The notes under the pieces were generated by a model that was given only the letters and a program-made list of their open reading frames with translations, did not search any database and was not told the DNA's origin. 13,401 bases of DNA from Dunaliella salina. Its lineage: Eukaryota > Chlorophyta > Chlorophyceae > Chlamydomonadales > Dunaliellaceae. The first letter of the stretch is position 1. Every line of letters starts with the position of its first letter. Location of the stretch: assembly GCA_002284615.2 (NCBI GenBank), contig MU070067.1, positions 135,257-148,657 on the forward strand, given 5' to 3'. Of the stretch, positions 7,525 through 13,401 are shown piece after piece. The position numbers were made by a program, and so were the translations under genes.

Positions 7525-8122
7525 GAATTCACTGCTGACCTCAGGCACAGGTTGCGGGCAGTGTGGAGAGATGTTGAGGATGTCAACCCACGGGAGACTT
7601 ACAGTAAGTTAGCAACCTATCAAAATTTGTTTGCAGTGCCTTTTGACCACAATGTGCATGCCCCAGCCCTCTTATCGAGACACATGCATTTGGATCTGTC
7701 TCAACATATCGTGAGGAATGTTAGCTGTTTCAGACTTAGGGCACACAGACTGAAAGTGGAGACAGCGGCTCGGGATTCTCTCGTGTGTGATTGCTTCTCT
7801 AGTGATGAGATTCAGGATGAAGTCCATGCCCTTTTGACGTGCAGAAATGCAGCTGTTTGTGATTTGAGGAGAAAGTATGCTCACCTGTTCAACTGCTTCT
7901 CAGGTGTTTTTTCAATGGAACAACCTTATTTACAGCAAGTTAGTGTCCAGGCTGTGCATAGTTTCCTCTTGCAACACAACAACAAGCTTTATTTGTGTAT
8001 TTCTGAGCTTGTGGATATTATGTTGGCTGGCGAGGACCAGTCACAGGTCGGTCAGTCAAAGAATCTGGCTAAAGGTCCCCCAACGTAAATCTAAATCTAA
8101 ATCTAAACCAAATCAAACCTTG
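7525..8122 (+). mobile_element. LINE-like (non-LTR) retrotransposon 3' end with tandem tail
   Basis: An open frame from 7525 (after TGA 7522-7524) to TAA 8086-8088 reads EFTADLRHRLRAVWRDVEDV, then ATYQNLFAVPFDHNVHAPAL and FRLRAHRLKVETAARDSLVC, then CDCF...DEVHALLTC. The C-x-C...H-x4-C arrangement followed by DLRRKYAHLF is the Cys/His block found after the thumb region of LINE reverse transcriptases. The polymerase part (YADD box) is absent, so this is a 5'-truncated copy. The stop codon is the first base triplet of a TAAATC tandem tail (about 8086-8105, then degenerate to 8122), typical of a LINE 3' end. Assignment to a LINE is likely; the clade is not determined. Confidence 0.65.
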
Positions 8123-8346
8123 ATACCTGGATGCAATTAGGCACAATACAAATGAGCAGAAGACAGAGGTTGCAATGGAGAAATAAAAGAGTACATAGAG
8201 AATTTTTATTCCATGAAAGAAAAGAAAGAAAAAAAGAAAAACAACGCAGGCAGTGAAAACACTCCCCGCATCAATTAAGGAAAAGTAGATACCTAGGGCC
8301 GAGGCACCGTGTATCCGCTTCACCAAGAGAAAGCAGAAGCAAGAAG
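8123..8346. other. Spacer between two LINE-like 3' ends
   Basis: A-rich on the plus strand, with a GAAA/AAAG tract at about 8214-8243. Positions 8280-8346, read on the minus strand after the stop of the next feature, contain ggtgcctcggccctaggtat, a conserved-looking non-coding stretch that probably belongs to the 3' UTR of the minus-strand element. No gene is supported. Confidence 0.5.
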
Positions 8347-8694
8347 TCAGTGGGGATCAGGTGGGTTACTGGCAGTAGCCCGTGCCTGATCTTGTTGATG
8401 AGAGTTGAAGAAAATTTCCTCAATAGCGCATCTGGTGCTGGCAAGTTTGTAGGCATACAGGACAGAATGAGCATGAAGCTTCCGAGCAAGCTTGGTGGCC
8501 TTGTAAGTGTCAAGACCAAGCTCCTTTAGAGGCTCCAATGTGTGTGGGGTGTAGATGACTCCTCCCACACCTAACAGGATAGTATGGAGGGTGACCTGAG
8601 CAGAGGCTTTAGAAAGATGACGACAAAGGTCGCGGTGCTGCTGCTTGGAGAGAGACATTTTCCATGAATGTGTAATGTGCACACCTCTTGCCAA
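8347..8694 (-). mobile_element. Second LINE-like C-terminal fragment, opposite strand
   Basis: Minus-strand frame of 115 codons ending TGA at 8347-8349. It contains MSLSKQQHRDLCRHLSKASA, VTLHTILLGVGGVIYTPHTL, EPLKELGLDTYKATKLARKL and HAHSVLYAYKLASTRCAIEE. This kind of block (GVGGxIYxxHTxxPLxxLGL...KLHxHSVxxAxKLxxTRR) is one I associate with the extreme C-terminus of reverse-transcriptase polyproteins of algal non-LTR elements; that association is from memory. No polymerase motifs remain, so it is a truncated copy. It lies tail to tail with the plus-strand fragment. The frame may extend beyond 8694, but the sequence there is not convincing. Confidence 0.5.
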
Positions 8695-10320
8695 CCTTCA
8701 ATCAAATAATGACAGAAAGATAAAAGAATGGAAACTCCAAAGAAATTAAGCCTAAACCTAACGCTAAAGAAAAATTAATTTAGAGATGCTGTCCTTTGAT
8801 TTCACATAATAACTTTTCTGCATCCTTGCTTTCTCTAGACTAATTCCAGCAAAGGATACAGCTTGCACCAGGGTTGGGCAGTTTGAGAACTTTGAACTGT
8901 TTGAGAAATCGAACTTTTTTTCGAACTGTCCGCAAACTTTAAATTGTCTGTTCGAAGAACTTCATGCCCTCTGCCAAAAATGGACCCTTGACATCCTCTG
9001 AACACCCCCTTGACAACAGCTTGACCACCCCCTGGCACAATCAATTGAAAGCTGGCAGGATGCTTGCGCAGGGAAAACAGCCTACAGTGCTTGAACAAGG
9101 TGAGTTGGAAAGGTGACTCAGTCGCATGAGCTCCAAGTTATGTGGTGTGCACATGCCCATGTTGCATGACATTAAAGAAGAAAACTGATGCCAGAAAGGT
9201 CATGCACAGTTACTTTGGTGGCACTTGTTGCATCCATGCACTTTTTACATGAAAGGTTGCACATTTTCATTGCGGAACGATGAGTTATCTTGTGAAGCAC
9301 AGTGCCGGCACTATCTAGGAAGACCCACAAGCCAATCCAGGTATACTTAAGTACCAAGACTCAGGCCCATTCACCAGACCATAAAAATCTAAGCTGGACA
9401 GAATCCAGCGTCCATTAAAGTAAGACCAAACAGTCAGCACTGGCACCATCAGCGAATCCCACCGACAATACAAGGCATCATCACATTACATTACATGAAG
9501 CATTAGCCTTCAGCCAGAAAGTTGGCTGCTCAGCTCTATCTAGCAGACCAGTAAGCTCATGTATGGGCCTAGCTGTGGCAAACACAGACAGGGGAAAAGA
9601 AGAGGCATGCAGAGTTGGCATGAAATTCAAACAATTGACAAAGAAGTTTGATACACGCCAAAATTGCAACGTCATGTACACAAGGCACCACACAGAGGCA
9701 AAGGCAGCATGCAAAAATCTGCAGTACCTGGTTCCCCCAAAACCATTGGCCACTACCCTGTTCAACTATGCTAAGCGACAGCCAAGCCATCATTTACGAT
9801 CATCTCGACTGTGAGCATATTGAATTTGCTTGATTGCCTACTCCAAGTCCAATCACATGCCAGAAGAAGATCCTGGAAAAAGAAAGCCTATGCAGGTCAG
9901 AGGCTGCGTGCATTAACGGAAGGTCCCCTGACTAGCAAGGTAGCAGGGGCATCACCGAACGCCCCTCAAAGCCTGCACTCACTAGACCTGGCCTAGCTTG
10001 CACTCAATGAAGTTGAATTCAGTTCAGGCTGGCAGGACAGAGCATTGACATTACTTTCGCTCCAATTGCGCCTGCCTTATCATGACCACAGGGTCGAATT
10101 TGATTAGCAATGTGGTTTTTGGCCGCTCGCGGTGCTCAATCACATGTGCAGAAACCCTGCATGGGACAGACAAAAGACAAACAAGAACAAAATGATATGG
10201 CTCACCATGTGAGAAATAGAGCGAGGCCAAAATGGTGCATAATAAAGGGGTTCCTTTTAAGGGGTACCCAAAGCCACGGAATGCATATCACTTCAGCATT
10301 ATGGGCATATTATATGCACC
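8695..10320. other. Intergenic region before the TRAPPC5 3' end; no supported gene
   Basis: Short items: a degenerate telomere-like word cctaaacctaacgctaaa at about 8749-8766; CAGGGTTGGGCA at 8869-8880 followed by repeated GAACT/TTCGAAC words to about 8960; ttacattacat at 9486-9496, giving two overlapping TGTAA words on the minus strand, a possible but distant poly(A) signal for TRAPPC5. Open frames at 8835-9098 (-), 9172-9357 (-), 9481-9814 (both strands) and 10110-10361 (+) have no recognisable domain. Confidence 0.55.
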
Positions 10321-10486
10321 TCACGTCCCTGCAGAAGAGCAGGAACCAGGCCTGCTCGTAAGTATTTTACGATGAAAAATAACTGCCCGCGAGTATTTCA
10401 CGACCAAGGATATTTCTGGGAGGCGGACTGGCATTTTGAAGACCTTGCCCTTGATGCACACGGCAACCATGGCAAACCTTCCTAGC
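10321..10486 (-). CDS. TRAPPC5: Tentative TRAPPC5 terminal exon
   Basis: After acceptor gagctatcag (before 10486) one base completes the split Arg codon, and 54 codons run to TGA at 10321-10323: LGRFAMVAVCIKGKVF, KMPVRLPEISLVVKYS, RAVIFHRKILTSR and a short tail. The ISLVVKYSRAVI segment resembles the closing beta-strand and helix of the family (TTILIKFxxxVLxRE), and the phase and length fit. However, the usual VTAH is not visible. A second acceptor (before 10481) opens a different frame ending TAA at 10367. A ~16-base repeat (10357-10372 and 10388-10403) lies within it. Confidence 0.35.
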
Positions 10487-13274
10487 CTGATAGCTCAAGA
10501 AGCTGCTCTTCACGCACATGGCTTTTTTAGCTCTCTTCCAAGTGTCCACCCTAGTGGATATCATGACGATGCTGCGCCATCAATGGCCAATCTGAATGGA
10601 ACATGGTCAAAACCATGCTACCACACAGCCATCATCTCCAAGCCAATATCATGTGTTTGTATATCTACAGCCAGAAATTCCATACATTAGCCATTTAACA
10701 CATATTAACATGTGTAATAGGAGGGAAGTACCCAACCATACACGCTGCACCTCCTTGACTGCATGCAGCTGTTACTTACCCTCTCATGGAAACATAGCAG
10801 ACTAAAAAACACGATCACTTCACCTTTGTCAGAAAGGCAAGCAAAATCACGTGTACACCATTTTGCCCAAAGTAAAAGTACTCTGAAAATTTTTCATGAT
10901 GACATAGCTGTCATTCACAACTTGATGAATGAAAGAATGAAACAGGTACGCACCGGGCAGGAAATCCAGCACATGCCAGCATTCCTCTGACCATGCCAGC
11001 CGCCAAAGACCCGGCTGTGAAGCCCCCATAGGCCTTGGGCACACTAATGAAGCGGCTGAGGAGCAGGTCAAAGTCCGACAGCATGAACTCATCTTCCGCC
11101 TGCATGCACGCGAGGGAAATGAGGCCTTTGGGCACACTGATGAGACGACGAAGGAGCAGGCCCTTCCGGGTCACACTGATGAAAGGCCTCGGGCACACTG
11201 GTGAAGCGGCTGACAAGGAGCCCAAAGTCTGGCAGCATAAACTCATCTTCTGCTGGCATGCATGTAAGGGAAAGAGGAAGCTCACGTTGCAAACAGGGTG
11301 TTAATGAATGAAGTGAGAGGTTTCTCACTACCACGTGGATGGAGAGCGACTGGAGAAAGCATGCGCATGCGGTGGGTACTGACGCACAAGAGGCAAAGGC
11401 AGAGTTTCCTCACTGCAAAGCAAGATGTGGAGAGCCAAGGCCATGAGACCACAGAGACCACGTTTTGTGGAGTGCAGCAGTTTGCCTACTGAGGACCTAT
11501 TCGCCTATTGAATTACATGATCATCCCTATGTTCCTGTACAAATACTGCTTTTTAAGCACCGCTTAGTCTTCCAATGATGCCTGGATTGCACAGGGACTG
11601 GACAAATCCAACGTGCTGAATCCTGGTGTCCCTTCTACCACCTGTCACAGAAGTCATCCGCTCTGCAATGATCTTGCTCTACAGCAGGCTGAAAGCAGCT
11701 CCACATGGATTCCCTGACTGGCTTCATGGAGCAGACCCTGGCCTTGCTTCTCTTGTTTAGTGAACATCACTTCTCTGGCTTCAATGACAGGAACTGACCC
11801 TGCTGACCCTGCTGATCATGTTCGGAACATCCAATACTATCACGCTGACCATGCTGATCATGTTCGAAACATCCAACATTATCATGCTGATCATGTTCAG
11901 ATTCATATTTTACTGGTCATGCTGATCATGTTCAAAACATCCAACACTTGCACACCCTTCAAGACAAGGTGAACACTTCCAAGGACTCGAAGACAGACCC
12001 TGACCTTGCTTTTCCAGCACACCCACTGCAGCTGCATGCTACGAGCTGTCAGCAGTTTTCTCAAAGATCCAAGGCCACTCATTGACAGATCCTGACCTTG
12101 CTTTTCCAGCACACCCACTGCAGCTGCACGCTACGAGCTGTCAGCGGTTTCCCCAAAGATCCAAGGTCACTCAATGACAGATCCCGACCTGGCTTTTCCA
12201 GCACACCTACCGCAGCTGCATGCTCCAAGCTGTCAGCGGGCTTCCCAAATATCCAAGGCCACTCATTGACAGATCCTGACCTGGCTTTTCCAGCACACCT
12301 ACCGCAGCTGCATGCTCCAAGCTGTCAGCGGGCTTCCCAAATATCCAAGGCCAGGCAGTGCTGTGGATCCATTTCAGGATATCAAGGATCTGTGGGGGAG
12401 CAGGCAATGCGGGCATATTATCGTGGAGGAAATTGGTATGAGCATGTGGGCACTGAGGAAGACATAGGACTGAGCTAAGTGCAGCAGATACAGCGCAGCA
12501 TTCTCCGCGGAAGTCAAGAATTCAGTCCTGGTTGCTGCGCGCCAACAGCAAATATTTTTGGAGTGGTGCAGAGGAAGTGGCCAACTTTAAAAGTTGTACA
12601 CGAACGGACTAGCCAGAATGTGGACTTATAGGATAGAGAGGAATGCAGCATCATAAAGGAAAGATCAGCCCTTTCATCAAGCTTCACTACGCATCCTGAT
12701 AGCCTGTGCAGCCATCCATTGATTGCCCCGGCACACGTGGGGGCCTTCAGGCTTGTAAGGAGCGCACAACAACTGATCCAAATTGTTTTTCCCTCTGCCA
12801 TATTAAAATGGTGCTGCGCATAGAGCGCCGCGGGGAGGGGCCCTCAGGCAAAACCATGACACAGCATGAACGATCCTGAAGTGTGAGACAAAGCATGCAC
12901 TGTAGCACACCTACCCACACACCTCAGGTTTCCGCCTCAGTGCCCTCTCCCCATAGGATATCCGTTCTATTAAGCGAGCCCCCACCTCATAGCCCACGCC
13001 GTCCAGCCTGCACAGAAAAGCTGACCAATTATGCTTTTGATGATGATTGATAATAAGGGATCTGTGCCATGGTGCCATTGTGCTGCAACTTTCAAGTCTG
13101 TGGGCTGCGGAGCATAGCTTGCAAAGGTGCAAAAGCATGGATGAAACAATTGTGCGTGCATTGAATCAGCGCACACCTGTCCTCTAGCTCTTGAACATTG
13201 TTTGCACGGTCCACCGCATATTGTATGAGCTCACTCAACAAGTAGGCGTAGGCACTTAGACTGACTGTGGGAAC
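10321..13274 (-). CDS. TRAPPC5: TRAPP complex subunit 5 (Trs31/Bet3 family), lacking first exon
   Basis: Minus-strand join 13274-13177, 13007-12923, 12389-12303, 11099-10954, and tentatively 10486-10321. TRAPPC5/Trs31 is a Bet3-fold subunit of the TRAPP complexes that tether vesicles and act in Rab/Ypt GTPase exchange between ER and Golgi. The peptide runs VPTVSLSAYAYLLSELIQYA, LDGVGYEVGARLIERISYGE, LDILKWIHSTAWPWIFGKPA, DEFMLSDFDLLLSRFISVPK and YGGFTAGSLAAGM...AGFPAR. This reproduces the family order: VSLSAFAxLFSELVQ, VGxR..E..xRE..xRR, WxxLFGKxADxLE, xFISVPK, FxAGIVxxxLxxAGFPA. Splice phases are 2, 0, 0, 2 and all sites are GT-AG. The N-terminal start exon must lie beyond 13401. Introns contain tandem copies of the exon 3 and exon 4 junctions. 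The identity is firm; the last exon is uncertain. Confidence 0.88.
10954..11099 (-). CDS. TRAPPC5: TRAPPC5 exon (FISVPK..AGFPA)
   Basis: 146 bases; acceptor gcgtgcatgcag before 11099, donor gtgcgt from 10953. It reads AEDEFMLSDFDLLLSRFI, SVPKAYGGFTAGSLAAGM, VRGMLACAGFPA plus two bases. This is the most diagnostic piece of the gene: Trs31/TRAPPC5 proteins have a DEYMI..ExLVNxFISVPKxMGxxNCxxFxAGIVxGVLxxAGFPA segment. The first 69 bases have a diverged duplicate in the upstream intron at 11185-11253. Confidence 0.9.
11185..11253 (-). repeat. Diverged duplicate of the start of TRAPPC5 exon at 10954-11099
   Basis: On the minus strand these 69 bases read AEDEFMLPDFGLLVSRF then TSVPEA, against AEDEFMLSDFDLLLSRF ISVPKA in the true exon (11031-11099), 154 bases away. 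The upstream flank ttacatgcatgcca resembles the true acceptor flank cgtgcatgcag, but AG has moved two bases into the copy. A further partial copy (LLRRLISVPKG) lies at about 11122-11155. No acceptor or donor makes this an alternative exon that preserves the frame. Confidence 0.75.
11790..11945. repeat. Degenerate 33-42-bp tandem repeat
   Basis: gctgatcatgttc occurs at 11811, 11853, 11886 and 11921, with aacatccaa words between. Each unit contains the palindrome tgatca. It lies next to the 92-bp array in the same intron and contains no recognisable exon sequence. Confidence 0.75.
11977..12353 (-). repeat. 92-bp minisatellite made of TRAPPC5 exon end + 5' splice site
   Basis: The word cttttccagcacac recurs at 12009, 12101, 12193 and 12285, exactly 92 bases apart. 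Each unit is 51 bases of exon end (TGGCCTTGG...GCAGCTGCG on the minus strand) plus 41 bases of intron start. Donor equivalents are at 12302 (real, gtaggt), 12210 (gtaggt), 12118 and 12026 (gtgggt). The copy nearest the exon differs from it at only about two positions; the two farther copies share their own variants, for example a Ctcgtag in place of cttggag. Confidence 0.94.
12303..12389 (-). CDS. TRAPPC5: TRAPPC5 exon (WIHSTAW..FGKPADSLE)
   Basis: 87 bases, 29 codons, phase 0 at both ends; acceptor gctcccccacag before 12389, donor gtaggt from 12302. It reads ILDILKWIHSTAWPWIFG then KPADSLEHAAA, matching the family's (L)xFVxxxVWKxLFGKxADxLE. The final 51 bases of the exon plus 41 bases of intron are repeated in tandem downstream (on the gene strand) as a 92-bp unit. 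Confidence 0.86.
12390..12922 (-). other. TRAPPC5 intron (533 bases), no other feature seen
   Basis: GT-AG intron in phase 0 between the exons at 12923 and 12389. The minus-strand frame at 12514-12801 has no recognisable motif. No tandem repeat seen by eye. Confidence 0.6.
12923..13007 (-). CDS. TRAPPC5: TRAPPC5 exon (LDGVGYEVGARLIER)
   Basis: 85 bases; acceptor ttttctgtgcag before 13007, donor gtgtgtggg from 12922. The first base completes the Arg begun in the previous exon. It reads LDGVGYEVGARLIERI then SYGERALRRKPE, ending in phase 0. This matches the family segment with VGxR followed by R-E...RR. The preceding intron (13008-13176) is only 169 bases and shows no repeat, unlike the others. 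Confidence 0.87.
13177..13274 (-). CDS. TRAPPC5: TRAPPC5 exon (VSLSAYAYLLSELIQ)
   Basis: 98 bases; acceptor gccacttgcag just upstream (13275-13285 on the plus strand), donor gtgtgc starting at 13176. It reads VPTVSLSAYAYLLSEL then IQYAVDRANNVQELED plus two bases of an Arg codon. An in-frame ATG at 13287-13289 lies on the intron side of the acceptor; the family has about 15-25 residues before this motif, so a separate first exon outside the window is more likely than a start here. Confidence 0.87.
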
Positions 13275-13300
13275 CTGCAAGTGGCTCATTCAAGCAAAGC

Positions 13301-13304
13301 GCGC

Positions 13305-13401
<97 letters not shown>
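13301..13401. repeat. (GC)4(GT)n microsatellite running off the window
   Basis: gcgcgc at 13301-13306 is followed by uninterrupted GT to 13401, so at least 47 GT units. On the TRAPPC5 strand it is an (AC)n tract some 25 bases upstream of the acceptor at 13275. Alternating purine-pyrimidine sequence of this length is prone to Z-DNA and to length change. Confidence 0.97.

Larger units (their letters stand above)
11100..12302 (-). other. TRAPPC5 intron (1203 bases) built largely of repeats
   Basis: Reading along the gene: the 92-bp junction array (to about 11977), a short 33-42-bp degenerate repeat with gctgatcatgttc words (about 11790-11945), some 450 bases of unique-looking sequence (about 11290-11780) without a supported gene, and duplicates of the next exon's start (11122-11253). 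Phase 0, GT-AG. Confidence 0.7.

Noticed and set aside
8069..8326. Minus-strand hydrophobic frame of 85 codons.
   Set aside because: Made by T-rich sequence complementary to the A-rich spacer and the LINE tail; no coding evidence.
13025..13090. Minus-strand peptide MAPWHRSLII resembling the VTAHWHKGTT end of animal TRAPPC5.
   Set aside because: It sits in the short intron between the first two TRAPPC5 exons of the window, in the wrong order for a C-terminus; chance similarity.

Overview
The window is nuclear DNA from a eukaryote of the green lineage, most likely a chlorophyte alga. Coding density is low, exons are short and separated by GT-AG introns full of repeats, long microsatellites occur, and non-LTR retrotransposon fragments are present. 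The best-preserved gene resembles the short plant-type tRNase Z. A Dunaliella-like alga with repeat-rich introns is a guess at genus level; 'green alga' is the supported statement.

Left part (1-5389, + strand): the 3' half of a tRNase Z gene, four exons at 169-234, 2585-2722, 3990-4049 and 5258-5389, all introns phase 0, ending at TAG 5387-5389. The exons carry the later metal-ligand motifs; the HxHxDH exon must lie upstream of the window. The introns hold a 47-bp tandem repeat, a (GTAT)n microsatellite, a broken antisense coding remnant (1790-2105), a 55-bp minisatellite, a ~72-bp minisatellite, and a duplicated ORF-like block in which one copy carries a 57-bp GT...AG insertion.

Middle (5390-10320): about 4.9 kb between two convergent genes. 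It contains two decayed LINE 3' ends lying tail to tail (+ strand 7525-8122; - strand 8280-8694), a possible hAT-like terminus near 8869, and otherwise no gene I can support.

Right part (10321-13401, - strand): TRAPPC5 (Trs31/Bet3 family), a subunit of the TRAPP vesicle-tethering complexes. Clear exons are at 13177-13274, 12923-13007, 12303-12389 and 10954-11099, with a tentative last exon at 10321-10486. The first exon lies beyond the right edge, past a long (GT)n tract.

The most striking observation is that minisatellites in both genes are built from exon-intron junctions. In tRNase Z, the 55-bp repeat upstream of exon 2 is 29 bases of exon start plus 26 bases of intron end, and the 72-bp repeat downstream is the exon end plus its 5' splice site. 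In TRAPPC5, a 92-bp repeat is 51 bases of exon 3 end plus 41 bases of intron start, and the start of exon 4 is duplicated into its upstream intron. Two unrelated neighbouring housekeeping genes showing the same junction-seeded amplification, with arrays of decoy splice sites, suggests a general mechanism of intron growth in this genome. The genes do not appear to be functionally linked: one matures tRNA 3' ends, the other acts in ER-Golgi/Golgi traffic.
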